Made by a program: the position numbers and the translations under genes. A model generated the notes under the pieces. The model saw only the letters and a list, made by a program, of their open reading frames with translations. It made no database searches and had not been told where the DNA came from. Positions 53,613 to 63,524 of a stretch of 64,000 bases of DNA are shown in pieces. The stretch comes from an uncultured Erythrobacter sp. (GTDB lineage Bacteria > Pseudomonadota > Alphaproteobacteria > Sphingomonadales > Sphingomonadaceae): the NCBI GenBank assembly GCA_947498065.1, contig CANMIS010000005.1:248001-312000 (forward strand), in the 5' to 3' direction. Every line of letters begins with the position of its first letter. The first letter of the stretch is position 1.

Positions 53613-55445
53613 TTATTCGCCTAGATTGAGGTGGGCGAGTAGAGGCGCTTTGATCGTGCGATGTTCGACCGTTTTCGACAGGCGGAGCACAGCAGCATCA
53701 ATGTCATTCCCGCCCATGGCAATCAGTGTCGCAATCGCGGCATTGGCGATGATCTTTGATCGCATCGCGTCATCGCCGGTCCACAAATAGGTCGCTGCGC
53801 TTTGGGCTGTCAGCTCCAGGTTCTCGATTGCGCGGGCGCGATCAGGCAGAAGGGCCGCCAGCCATAAGGCACCGCGCAGAAACTCTTCGTTCTCAACGCT
53901 CAGGCGCATCCAGTTCGAGAGCGTGCTGTAGGTACGCTGACCATCGGCATGCCTATAGCTCGGTTTTGGCAGATGCAGGACGCCATCGGTCGCACTCTTA
54001 TTCTTGTAAGTGCGGTCGTCCAACCTAATGAGCTGTGGGTGGAAGTCCTGGCACAGATCCTGATCGGCACCGCTAGCGACGCACATCGCAATAGCCCTTC
54101 CTATCTCCTCGGTTTGCTGCGCGTAACTGTCGGGCCATTCGGCATGTGCCTGTTCCAATCGATCGATTGCCGCGACAAAGCGTTCGCCATTGGATACGCT
54201 GGTATAGGTTTGCCTGCCAAGCGCTGGAGAATGGAACAAGGCAAGCCAGTTGTGAAGCTGAGTCTGCACTGTTTCGAGCCCTAGCGGTTCGCACAGGGCC
54301 AGCGCTTCTTTCTGCCATTTCTTAGTCGCTTTGGTCGCGCGGCGCTGAGTGATGAGGTGCTCGACCAGTGCAGTCCAATCCGAGTTCTCCAGATCGCCCA
54401 GCACATCAAGTCCGGGAATGTGTTCGCTGGCCCAGTCAAACCGGGAATGCGCAACAGCACCGGGGATAGTGCTGGGCAGGCCGCGATAGGCTTCAGCATC
54501 GGCCCACCCGTTTCGCCGGCCGTTATGCTCCTTGAGCAACTTTACCGGCTGATCGCTGCCTTTCCAGGCTTCAAAGCTGGGAGCTATCTCACCGCAAGCG
54601 GGCCAGGCAGCTTCGAATGCTTCGGCGCTCTGGGCCCACTTCGGTTTTTTTGAACCTTTCGTGGCGAGGCGGATCTCGTTAAGCGAAGCGCATACTTCAG
54701 CCAGCAAATCAGCCCAGAATTGTGCATTGGGCCGTGCCTTATCCGCGATAGCAAATTCGTTGTCCGCACCTTCGCAGCGCTGCAAAAGGAACTCCGTCGC
54801 GCTCACTTCGACACCGGCCAGTTTTTCGATCTTTTCAGCGCGAGCGATCAGCTTCTTGTACCGAGCTTTATCGCGGCGCGAGGGTTTCGACCGTATGTCC
54901 TGACCCATTTCGGCCAGCGCCTCGCAGTTGCTGCTGGAAAGATATGCGCCCTGCTTGATCGCACTATCGATCAGCCTCATCAGCTTGCGGAATCGCTCTT
55001 CATAATAGTCTTGGGTACGGAAATCCGGATGGTTGATCAGATGATCAAGTAGCGCGCTGAGATGTTCCTTAGCCACTTCGATCTCGTGGTTCCATATCGA
55101 CCACAGTGCATTTTGGGCCGCTTTTTCGCGCGGTGATTTGTCCATGCTGCCACTGTCATGAACGCCGGGCTGCTGCACCAGATCGGCAAGCAAATGGCCG
55201 CGTTCCTCAGGGCTGAGTAGTTCCATTGCCGAGGTGCTATGGAACGCCATGTAGCCATCTTGTTTCTTATGGTCGCCGCTGCGTTCCAGTGCCGCGTAAA
55301 ATCGATCAAAAGGCGAGCCGCTAGCTGAAGAACCGTCGTTCGACCGACCCCTGTCAAAAATCCGTCCAGATTGGCGGGTTTCCGATTGCTGCGGCGCCAT
55401 GCCTTTGCGACCAAAGACCTTGCGACCAAACCCCATAAAACTCAC
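53613..55445 (-). CDS. 610-residue helical protein of unknown function beside the helicase operon
   Basis: I choose a GTG at 55445 because GGAGG lies eight bases upstream; ATG 55436 is an alternative. The N terminus is disordered and rich in Ser/Gly/Arg (about 1-60); the rest is helical. The C-terminal part (ALWLAALLPDRARAIENLEL, then MRSKIIANAAIATLIAMGGN) reads like the HEAT-like region of DUF4132/MolR-type proteins, which elsewhere carry WGR domains. No catalytic motif is seen. It converges on the helicase-membrane protein operon with five bases between stops. Confidence 0.7.
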   Translation of the reverse strand: MSFMGFGRKVFGRKGMAPQQSETRQSGRIFDRGRSNDGSSASGSPFDRFYAALERSGDHKKQDGYMAFHSTSAMELLSPEERGHLLADLVQQPGVHDSGSMDKSPREKAAQNALWSIWNHEIEVAKEHLSALLDHLINHPDFRTQDYYEERFRKLMRLIDSAIKQGAYLSSSNCEALAEMGQDIRSKPSRRDKARYKKLIARAEKIEKLAGVEVSATEFLLQRCEGADNEFAIADKARPNAQFWADLLAEVCASLNEIRLATKGSKKPKWAQSAEAFEAAWPACGEIAPSFEAWKGSDQPVKLLKEHNGRRNGWADAEAYRGLPSTIPGAVAHSRFDWASEHIPGLDVLGDLENSDWTALVEHLITQRRATKATKKWQKEALALCEPLGLETVQTQLHNWLALFHSPALGRQTYTSVSNGERFVAAIDRLEQAHAEWPDSYAQQTEEIGRAIAMCVASGADQDLCQDFHPQLIRLDDRTYKNKSATDGVLHLPKPSYRHADGQRTYSTLSNWMRLSVENEEFLRGALWLAALLPDRARAIENLELTAQSAATYLWTGDDAMRSKIIANAAIATLIAMGGNDIDAAVLRLSKTVEHRTIKAPLLAHLNLGE

Positions 55446-55831
55446 GACCCTCACCTCCGACTTTACGATCACCGAAGGGCAGGAGTCCTAGTCCAGTAGT
55501 CTTTCTAAACGATAAAGAGTCCCAAGATTCAGCGAACTGTGCGGAAGTTTATACAATCGAGTCGGGTGGATGCAGCCAGAATACCTCGCTAAAAAGTTTG
55601 CATTTGGCTCGCAATCAGAATGTCTGCCTTTCACATTTTCAAACACAATAGCGGATTGTCCGCGATCGGCCCAGTTTAAGACCTGGCTCAATGACCGCTA
55701 CTGGAGGTGAACGCGGACACATAGATCGATTGCTTGGGAGGGACGTCAAGCGGTCCAGCAACCGGCTTACGGGGATCGAATACGGCCCCCACACGTTTCT
55801 AAGGCACACTCCCACTCAAGGAGACCCGGAA

Positions 55832-56731
55832 ATGTCGAAGTTCGCTCTACTGCTGACGCTGTTCGCCGCCGCTATCACGCCTACGCACGCGATAGCTCAA
55901 TCATTCAGCGTGGAGCGCTTTGCTCAGGATGGTGATGGCTCGGTCAACACCTGGATACTCGAGAGCGAGAATGAAGTCGTCGTAATCGATACGCAAAGAT
56001 CCCTCTCGGCCGGAGCTGCGGCCGCCGAGCAGGTAAAGGCGATTGGAAAGCCAGTCGCTGCGATACTCCTCACCCATCCACACCCAGATCATTTCGGCGG
56101 GCTGGCCTCGTTCATTGCTGTATTTCCTGAAGTGCCTGTCTACGCATCCTTCAAAACCGCTGAAATAATGAGGACCGATGGGAACGGCTTTATTGCGATG
56201 ACGAAGCAAGTGCTGGGCGGCGATGCCCCGGATCAGCAACCGCTACCAACTCGCCTCTTTAATGATGGAGACACTCTAACGTTTGGCGCTATCAAGCTGA
56301 AGGTCGATAACATCGGTCAAGGCGAAGCGGATGCCATGACCGTGTTCTATTCGCTCCAGGAAAACGTGTTGTTCGCTGGAGATATCGTAGACAACAAAAT
56401 GACCCCATTCCTGCTTGAGGGATACACTGCCCAATGGCTCGAGCAATTAGAGCAGGTCAAAGGCGCGTATGACGCGGTAAATCCGCTGGTTTATCCGGGC
56501 CACGGCCAGCAAGCGACCATGGCTTTGTTCGACAAACAGATCGGGATGCTGCGATGGCTGAGGGCGCGGATAGGTTCTCTGGCGCAAAATGGGTTTTCCG
56601 ATGAAGAAGCTACCCAGATCGCGGCAGAGTATGACCGAAGGTATCCCAATCATCCGCCGGTCGCAGCGATCCCCGGCCTTGCCATATTAAACGTGCAAGC
56701 CGTCGCTGAAGAGCTTGCCAGCGCTCAGTGA
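55832..56731 (+). CDS. Periplasmic metallo-beta-lactamase-fold hydrolase
   Basis: The ATG at 55832 has an AAGGAG site; the 299-residue product starts with a signal peptide (about 1-23, ending THAIAQ). The metal site is LLTHPHPDHFGGL near residues 79-91 (HxHxDH), with further ligands in LFAGDIV near 189-195 and YPGHGQ near 229-234. Activity could be a quinoprotein-linked or lactonase-like hydrolysis; the substrate is unknown. It is unlinked to its neighbours. Confidence 0.88.
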   Translation: MSKFALLLTLFAAAITPTHAIAQSFSVERFAQDGDGSVNTWILESENEVVVIDTQRSLSAGAAAAEQVKAIGKPVAAILLTHPHPDHFGGLASFIAVFPEVPVYASFKTAEIMRTDGNGFIAMTKQVLGGDAPDQQPLPTRLFNDGDTLTFGAIKLKVDNIGQGEADAMTVFYSLQENVLFAGDIVDNKMTPFLLEGYTAQWLEQLEQVKGAYDAVNPLVYPGHGQQATMALFDKQIGMLRWLRARIGSLAQNGFSDEEATQIAAEYDRRYPNHPPVAAIPGLAILNVQAVAEELASAQ

Positions 56732-56886
56732 GCCTCACCTGTCTCAACATCGCGAGTTTGGCGCTGTTATTGGACCGCAAACTGAAAGGCGGCCTTGAGT
56801 GTGCCAAGCACTTGATCCGGACAGTCGGCAGGCGGCCCAGTTCTCGCCGTCGCTTTGGGGCCGTTTATGGGGGTGGAGGCGGAATG

Positions 56887-57786
56887 TCAGCTATTTTCCG
56901 ACGACAGGGCATCCCAGACCCTTCGAACTGACGGGCGCTTGTTGTGCCGAGAGCTGAAGATGACGATATCGAGATCAGCGCTGAAATCATCCGATATCAC
57001 ATCAAGGCCACTATCACCGCGCATGTGCTCTGCAATCGATTCAGGCAGCCAAGCGACGCCTAATCCTTCACGGGCGGCTGTGGCCAAGCTTTCTGCTAGC
57101 GTGGCCCGATATACCGTCCGGAGCCGGCGTTCGAACGGCGCGTTATCCAGCACATTCCGAAGCACGCGCGACATAATCGAGGTTGGCCCGTAGTCCAGCA
57201 GCGGGATCGATTGCTCGCTTGCCGGATCGAGTATTCCGCCAAACTTCTCTGTATTTCCAAACGGAAGCACACGGTCTGCGGAAATTACCAATCGCGGATA
57301 GTCATCGACATCAACGTCAAATGGAATGGCGGCGTGATTGTAACACACGAAAAAGTCGCACGTGCCGTTTCGTAGTCCGTAGAGATATTCTTCGATTGTG
57401 CGTGTTTCTGGCACGATCGCAGCCTCAAACGGAGGGATCTTCCGGTGCAAATCGGCCACCAATTGCGGCAAGAAATTCAATGCGAGCGTATGCAGACACG
57501 CAATGGTGATACCGCGTTCGCTGATCCTGGCGTAATTGGCTGCTGCTGCCTGCGCCTCGCCAGCTTGCTTGATAATCGCACTGGCGCTGCTCATAAACTC
57601 GGTCCCTGCCGCAGTCAGCCGGATCGGATGCTCGGTGCGGTCCACCAGTTCAGCGCCCGCCCATTGCTCCAGTGCTTTGATCCGACGACTGAGTGCCGAT
57701 TGGGTCACAAAACGCGCTTCTGCAGCTCGGGCAAAGTGCCCAAGCCTAGCGACGGCAGCCAAATCCTCTAGCCATTTCAGCTCCAA
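56887..57786 (-). CDS. LysR-family transcriptional regulator
   Basis: This 299-residue regulator has the LysR winged helix (LKWLEDLAAVARLGHFARAA, then VTQSALSRRIKALEQWAGAE near residues 28-47) and a substrate-binding effector domain. It diverges from the DUF819-peptidase-TonB receptor genes, with the 210-base gap 57787-57996 holding the shared control region, so it probably senses the imported compound or its product. Confidence 0.92.
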   Translation of the reverse strand: MELKWLEDLAAVARLGHFARAAEARFVTQSALSRRIKALEQWAGAELVDRTEHPIRLTAAGTEFMSSASAIIKQAGEAQAAAANYARISERGITIACLHTLALNFLPQLVADLHRKIPPFEAAIVPETRTIEEYLYGLRNGTCDFFVCYNHAAIPFDVDVDDYPRLVISADRVLPFGNTEKFGGILDPASEQSIPLLDYGPTSIMSRVLRNVLDNAPFERRLRTVYRATLAESLATAAREGLGVAWLPESIAEHMRGDSGLDVISDDFSADLDIVIFSSRHNKRPSVRRVWDALSSENS

Positions 57787-57996
57787 AATCTAAACCTTTC
57801 AACGCCTTGCAGTTTTCGCATCAAGGCTAACGAAATCGGAACTTGAAGTCGACTGTGAATTCCTTCCTCTTGGCGTGAGCGGGGGATGCTTGCGACATCT
57901 AAGGTCTGCAGCAGCTGCTGTGAGGCTGCGAACTAGCCAGGTTTGCAGGCGACTGTCGCGCCGACTACAGGCGAGAATAGGAGAATTGGCCTAGCT

Positions 57997-59220
57997 ATGA
58001 TTACCGATGACAGTGTCATTCTAGGCCTACTAGCCGCCGTGCTTCTATTTGTGGGCATCACGCGGCAATTTGGGGGCGGTTGGCAGAAGTTTTACACTTT
58101 CGTCCCGGTTGTATTGGTTTGCTATCTTGTCCCGTCTTTAATGCGGACGTTTGGGCTAATTGACACGTCTGAGTCCAATCTCTGGCCAATCGCAAAAGAC
58201 TATTTTTTGCCGGCGGCGCTCGTGTTGCTGACGTTGTCGATCGACATGAAGGCGATCATTGGCTTGGGGCCCAAGGCGCTGATAATGTTCTTTACGGCCA
58301 CATTTGGCATTGTGATCGGCGGGCCGATTGCCCTGTGGATCGTCGCTCAATTCGATCCAAGCATTCTGGGTGACGGGGAAAACGCCGCTTGGCGCGGACT
58401 GGCGACACTGGCTGGCAGCTGGATCGGAGGCGGCGCAAACCAGACTGCGATGCTGGAAATTTATGGCTACAATCCTGAACGCTATGCTGCGCTGGTCGCC
58501 GTTGACATCATCGTTGCCAATATCTGGATGATCTTTCTTCTCTATGGGGCTGGCGCGCCCGAGAAGATCGATCGCTGGCTCAAAGCGGATACGTCAGCGA
58601 TTGAGCGACTGCGCGACAAAATGGCCGGCTACAGCGCTTCGGTTGAGCGCCAAGCCACAGCAAATGACTGGCTCGTGCTTGGCGGATTTACATTGGCGGC
58701 TGTGGGCTTGTCGCATTTAGGCGGCGAAGCGATCGCTGCGTGGTTTAGCCAAATGTCTGTAGGGGGCGATGGCGTGCTCTCTAGCTCATTCTTTTGGTTG
58801 GTTGTGATCGCAACGACGATCGGCCTCGTCGCCAGTTTCACCAAGGCCCGTGATCTCGAAGGTGTTGGCGCATCCAAGCTTGGCACCGTATTCATCTTTA
58901 TGTTGGTAACCGTGATCGGGACCAAAATGGACATCCTGCAATTGGGTGACGCGCCGTCATTCTTCGCAATCGGACTGATCTGGATGCTGATCCATACGAT
59001 GCTGCTGCTTGCCGTGGGCAAGCTTATCCGCGCGCCGTTCTTTTTTATTGCTGTTGGAAGCAAGGCAAATGTTGGTGGCGCTGCATCCGCTCCTGTCGTG
59101 GCAGGCGCGTTCCACCCGGCGCTAACATCGGTAGGGGTTCTGCTTGCGGTGTTCGGCTACGCGCTGGGGACCTACGGCGCGATCCTAACCGCTGAACTGA
59201 TGAGCATGGTTAGCGGATAG
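57997..59220 (+). CDS. DUF819 family permease
   Basis: This 407-residue protein has about eleven to twelve hydrophobic helices and the DUF819/YjcL signatures LTLSIDMKAIIGLGPKALIM near residues 78-97, LAGSWIGGGANQTAMLEIYG near 138-157 and AVGSKANVGGAASAPVVAGA near 354-373. I start at ATG 57997; an upstream frame adds an unsupported 18 residues. It should carry a small peptide or amino-acid derivative for the S51 peptidase, whose gene follows after 10 bases. Confidence 0.88.
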   Translation: MITDDSVILGLLAAVLLFVGITRQFGGGWQKFYTFVPVVLVCYLVPSLMRTFGLIDTSESNLWPIAKDYFLPAALVLLTLSIDMKAIIGLGPKALIMFFTATFGIVIGGPIALWIVAQFDPSILGDGENAAWRGLATLAGSWIGGGANQTAMLEIYGYNPERYAALVAVDIIVANIWMIFLLYGAGAPEKIDRWLKADTSAIERLRDKMAGYSASVERQATANDWLVLGGFTLAAVGLSHLGGEAIAAWFSQMSVGGDGVLSSSFFWLVVIATTIGLVASFTKARDLEGVGASKLGTVFIFMLVTVIGTKMDILQLGDAPSFFAIGLIWMLIHTMLLLAVGKLIRAPFFFIAVGSKANVGGAASAPVVAGAFHPALTSVGVLLAVFGYALGTYGAILTAELMSMVSG

Positions 59221-59230
59221 GCAAATAGCG

Positions 59231-59938
59231 ATGGCGAAGAAACCCATGCAAATTTTGGCGATGAGCAACTCATCTGCGTTTTTCGTAGAGCCTCCGGGCG
59301 AACCCGCATTTGCAAGATATCTGGTCAGTCTCACGCAAAAGTCGAAGCCGGTTATCGTCCATGTCGGAGCTGCAAACGGCGATTCATCTGAGAAAGCGAA
59401 CAAGTTCTTTTCGCTTGCGCAAAGAACCGGTTTTGAGCCGCGGCATCTTAACCTCTTCTCACTGGAAGATGGCGATCCAGACACATTCTTTGCTGGCGCC
59501 GATGCGATTTACATCGATGGGGGCTCCACCCGCAATCTGAAGGCGCTGCTTCGAGAATGGTCGGCCGACACCGCGCTTAGGCGAGCTTACGAGAACGGCG
59601 TCGTAATTTCAGGTGCGAGTGCCGGCGCAAACATCATGTTTGAATGGGGAATGACAGATTCGATCAAGACCCAGATCGAAGCGACCCCGGGCTTGGGGCT
59701 GCTCAGAGGTTCCATCTCTGTCCACGCGAATGTTCGTTCGGATCGCAATGAAGCACTTGAGCAGCACTTAGCCGGTCCAGGCGCAGCGTATCCCGCCTAC
59801 ATGCTCGATGATTTTACTGCTCTGCACTTTAGCGAAAGCAAATTGCATGGGGCGGTTACAGCTCGGCCCACGGCAAAAGTGCATGCCGATAATGGGAATG
59901 GCGAGCGTCGCTCACTGGCTATGGCGCAACTGGCCTAA
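59231..59938 (+). CDS. S51-family peptidase (cyanophycinase/dipeptidase E type)
   Basis: This 235-residue protein shows the S51 fold: IVHVGAANGDSSEKANKFFS near residues 42-61, AIYIDGGSTRNLKALLREW near 92-110 and the nucleophile elbow GVVISGASAGANIMFEWGMT near 124-143 (GxSAG). S51 enzymes cut peptides with N-terminal or beta-linked aspartate, including cyanophycin dipeptides. No signal peptide is present, so it acts in the cytoplasm. Confidence 0.88.
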   Translation: MAKKPMQILAMSNSSAFFVEPPGEPAFARYLVSLTQKSKPVIVHVGAANGDSSEKANKFFSLAQRTGFEPRHLNLFSLEDGDPDTFFAGADAIYIDGGSTRNLKALLREWSADTALRRAYENGVVISGASAGANIMFEWGMTDSIKTQIEATPGLGLLRGSISVHANVRSDRNEALEQHLAGPGAAYPAYMLDDFTALHFSESKLHGAVTARPTAKVHADNGNGERRSLAMAQLA

Positions 59939-60194
59939 AAGCCTCGCTTCGACACAATCTGACAAATTTAACCCACCTCGCGAATTTATGATCGAGTGGT
60001 GTTCTGTATTCGTAAAATTTTCTATCAATTATAGTATCTTGCATTTTCCGCATCACCTGAAGCGTATTCCGAATTTGAATTCAACTGAGTGAGGAGGAGT
60101 GTGCTTCTTGATGACAAGGTCGCGTGAGCGCTTTGCACTGAATCTGTCGGCACAAATGATCCACGCATCTGGACCGACCAACAGGGAGCACACA

Positions 60195-63100
60195 ATGAGG
60201 AACTCACTTTCGCTTGGCCGTAAACTTATGGCCACCACAGCCATCGGATTGGCGATAGGGTTTGGCACGACTGCGGTGGCACAGGCTCAAGAGGAAGACG
60301 CTCAGCCAGACAGTGCCGAAACTGCTTCCCCCCAAACTGACAATGAGATCATTGTCTCTGGCACCAGGGCATCGATCGGTAACTCGCTTGATGAAAAGCG
60401 GCGGTCCGACACAATCGTGGATGTGCTTTCGGCTGATGATGCCGACCGCTTCCCAGATCAAAACATCGCCGAAGGGCTTGCACGCATACCAGGTATTTCA
60501 TTTCAGAGAGACAATGACACCAGCGATGGTGAGTTCATTTCGATCCGCGGGTTGGACGCAACGTACAACACCGTTCTTAATGACGGCGTGCGCGTAGGCA
60601 CCGCAGATACCTTCCGCCGCAGTGCTCTGAACGTGGTGACCGGAACGGGGATCAGCTCTATCGTTGTGACCAAGGTTCCACTGCCTCAGGATGCCAGTGA
60701 AGGCATCGGGGGTGTCGTGAATGTTCGGACCCGCGGGGCACTTGAGCGGCGGGAGGGTTTCAGCCTTTCAGGTGACTGGCGCAACAACAGCTTTGCTGAC
60801 CGTGATGGTTTTCGCATTGGCGGCAGTTTCACATATCATATCACCGACAATTTCGGTGTGAATTTGAACGCGTCATTCCGCCGGCGTTTTTTCCAAAACT
60901 TCCAGATCAATCCATCGACATCTGTCCCGGAAATCTTGCTGCCGCAGACGTTCACTGCTGCCGATGGCAGTACATTGGTGTTTGACGATGACGATATTGA
61001 AGATGTCTTCGATCTCGTGCCCACCAATTTCCTCGACATCTCCAACTTCACCAGCGAGCAGGTCGACTATGAATATGCCGATGTTCGCGATGATACGTTC
61101 AATATCGCTGGAACGATCGATTGGGAACTGAGCGAGAGCACACGGCTGACCTTTGGCGGGCGCTACAATCGGGGCGACCGCAAAGAGACCATATCCAACA
61201 TTGAGTTCGATACTGACCCGGACGACTTCCTCGATGGCTCGCTGGTCCCCGGCGGAACCCCGGGTCAGTTAATTCGCAGTTTCCGTGATCCTGAGATTCA
61301 GTTTGAAGGTCAGATTGAAGACGAGTTGGAAACTCAACAGACCTACTTCCTGCGCGGCGAAACAGAGCTCGACAACTGGACATTCGACTACGTCATCGGC
61401 TGGTCTCGCGCATTCCGGAATGATCCAACGCTTTCGATCGACTTCTTCCAAGAGTTGGAAGACATTCCAGGCAGCCCTGGCACGGGAACCGACGATGAAG
61501 TGGCGGTCAGTTTTGCACCATTCATCCTAGGTGGCCGATTTGTATCACCCAATCCGTTCAACCAGGCCATTTTTGATCAGGCATTGAACCCATTTTGCTC
61601 TGATCCAAGCAATGCGGATGCAGCCTCGTTTCAGACCGGAACCTGCGGCGAGCTGATCGACTTTGATGAGAACCTCGTAGACTCCTCCGAGAATGAGCGT
61701 TTTTCGATCCGTTTCGATGTGACACGCGACTTCGAGTCTGGCTTTTTCGAATATCTTCAGGCGGGTTTCGTTTACGAAGACAGCCGCACGACCGAAATCG
61801 AAATTGATCTTGCCGATGTCGATGATGACTTAGCGGACATTCTCACTGACATTGTCGATCAGGATGGTGATCCGGATAACTCTCCAGGCACGCTTGGCGT
61901 CATTACCGATCGGATCGCGAGTTTCGATCCGATAGGAAATCCGTTTGCCGGCGTGGGCTTCAACGGAATCCCGCTGTTCGATCGAGCAGGTTTGTTGAAC
62001 TTGCGTCGCCAGTTCCGTGACGGGTTTGCCGCCGCGGGCGCGGAACCATTGAGCGAGGAATTTACGCAGGCCGATGAGACATTTTACAGCGGGTATCTGC
62101 AAGGTAAGGTGCAGATTACCGACAAGCTATCGCTGATTGGTGGTGCAAGGTTTGAGTATTACGATGCAGCATTCGAAGCGCCTTCAATTTTCGATGGCGA
62201 GATTGATTTCCAACTTGATCCGCTTGACGATACGACAGCAGACTCGATTGATATCGCAAATGGCGTTCAGGTCCAGGCTCTCAACAATGCCGACAATTTT
62301 GAGGTGCTGCCACGCTTCCTATTGAATTATGATTGGAGTGACCGGTTTCGTATCCGTGGTTCGTACTCAACGTCGATTTCCCGGCCAACTTTCGACCTGC
62401 TGCTTGGCAATTACGACGGTGGGTTGAATATCGAATTGGTGGAAGGCGTCGATCCAGCCGCCGCAACGCCAGCTGACATCCTTGAGGTGGGAGCCGGATT
62501 TGAGTTCGGTAATCCTAATCTGAAGAATTCCTACTCACACAATTTCGATCTGAGCTTTGAGTTCTTTGCAGATCGTCAGAATGCTTTGTCGGTCGCATTC
62601 TTCTACAAGAGTATCGATGACTTCATCTTTTCGACCTTCGCAACGGATGCAGATCTGGCCACGGCGACAGGGTTCGGCGTGGATTCGACGCTCGGCCAGA
62701 TTCTGTCTGGCATCAATCTAACCACCGAAGGAGAGGCTTTGATTTCTCAGCTTGGCGGCGTTGAGGGCATCTTGACACTCCCTAGCGCCGAGCTCGCAAT
62801 TTCGCAGCCGAGCAACGGTGAAAGAGCGGAAGTTTACGGCGTTGAAATCGGGCTTTGGCACAGCTTCGACTACTTGCCGGGCCCGCTCTCCAACATGGGC
62901 TTTATCGCCAACCTGACATTGCAGGACACGAAAACGGAGCTCACCCTGGGCACCCTCGATGATGAGGATATTCTGGTTCAAATCGGTCAGGCTCAAGAGG
63001 GTGACGAGCTGACGCAGGACTTCCAGTTCTTCAATTCGCCGAATGTGATTGGCAACCTTGTGCTCTACTATGATGACCGAAACATCGATGCCAATCTTGG

Positions 63101-63374
63101 CTATCGCTTCACTGGCACGCAGTTGGAGGAGATCGAAGCGTTCGGCATCAGCCAATTCCAGCAGGGGCGTGGTTTTCTGGACTTCGATTTCGAATACACG
63201 TTCCGTGATCTGGGACCATTGTCACGATTGGCGCTTACCTTTGAAGCGAACGACATTCTCGATACCGGTCGTAAGTTCTCGGTATTTGAGACGCGCGGCA
63301 AGAGCGAGACCTTTTCCGATCTCGCGACGTTCAACGGCCGGACGTTTACGTTCGGTGCGAGAGTACGCTTCTGA
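60195..63374 (+). CDS. TonB-dependent receptor
   Basis: This 1059-residue receptor has a signal peptide (about 1-31, ending VAQAQ), the plug start NEIIVSGTRASIGNSLDEKR, ADRFPDQNIAEGLARIPGIS near 92-111 and a large barrel ending FGARVRF. The ATG at 60195 has a GGGAG site; frames further upstream run through AT-rich promoter DNA. It follows the S51 peptidase after 256 bases that include the AT-rich stretch 60000-60060, a likely promoter. It probably imports the substrate used by the DUF819 permease and peptidase. Confidence 0.92.
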   Translation: MRNSLSLGRKLMATTAIGLAIGFGTTAVAQAQEEDAQPDSAETASPQTDNEIIVSGTRASIGNSLDEKRRSDTIVDVLSADDADRFPDQNIAEGLARIPGISFQRDNDTSDGEFISIRGLDATYNTVLNDGVRVGTADTFRRSALNVVTGTGISSIVVTKVPLPQDASEGIGGVVNVRTRGALERREGFSLSGDWRNNSFADRDGFRIGGSFTYHITDNFGVNLNASFRRRFFQNFQINPSTSVPEILLPQTFTAADGSTLVFDDDDIEDVFDLVPTNFLDISNFTSEQVDYEYADVRDDTFNIAGTIDWELSESTRLTFGGRYNRGDRKETISNIEFDTDPDDFLDGSLVPGGTPGQLIRSFRDPEIQFEGQIEDELETQQTYFLRGETELDNWTFDYVIGWSRAFRNDPTLSIDFFQELEDIPGSPGTGTDDEVAVSFAPFILGGRFVSPNPFNQAIFDQALNPFCSDPSNADAASFQTGTCGELIDFDENLVDSSENERFSIRFDVTRDFESGFFEYLQAGFVYEDSRTTEIEIDLADVDDDLADILTDIVDQDGDPDNSPGTLGVITDRIASFDPIGNPFAGVGFNGIPLFDRAGLLNLRRQFRDGFAAAGAEPLSEEFTQADETFYSGYLQGKVQITDKLSLIGGARFEYYDAAFEAPSIFDGEIDFQLDPLDDTTADSIDIANGVQVQALNNADNFEVLPRFLLNYDWSDRFRIRGSYSTSISRPTFDLLLGNYDGGLNIELVEGVDPAAATPADILEVGAGFEFGNPNLKNSYSHNFDLSFEFFADRQNALSVAFFYKSIDDFIFSTFATDADLATATGFGVDSTLGQILSGINLTTEGEALISQLGGVEGILTLPSAELAISQPSNGERAEVYGVEIGLWHSFDYLPGPLSNMGFIANLTLQDTKTELTLGTLDDEDILVQIGQAQEGDELTQDFQFFNSPNVIGNLVLYYDDRNIDANLGYRFTGTQLEEIEAFGISQFQQGRGFLDFDFEYTFRDLGPLSRLALTFEANDILDTGRKFSVFETRGKSETFSDLATFNGRTFTFGARVRF

Positions 63375-63394
63375 TCTGCTGAGCTAAGATAATG

Positions 63395-63429
63395 AAAAGC
63401 CTCGGCAGCAGTTAGCTGCCGGGGCTTTT
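63395..63429 (+). terminator. Terminator after the second TonB receptor
   Basis: AAAAGCCTCGGCAGC (63395-63409) pairs with GCTGCCGGGGCTTTT around AGTTA with one wobble or mismatch, ending in TTTTC. It lies 20 bases after the receptor stop and can work in both directions. Confidence 0.88.
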
Positions 63430-63524
63430 CGATGCTTAGGAGACTCAGAGCAAAGAAGACAGGGAACGCCCTTAGGGAGCACGTACGCCCTCAGTGCCTT
63501 GATCGCCCTTGGAGGGGCAAAGAA

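Noticed and set aside
55488..55691. 67-residue minus-strand frame upstream of the 610-residue protein gene
   Set aside because: No ribosome site or family resemblance; likely promoter DNA.
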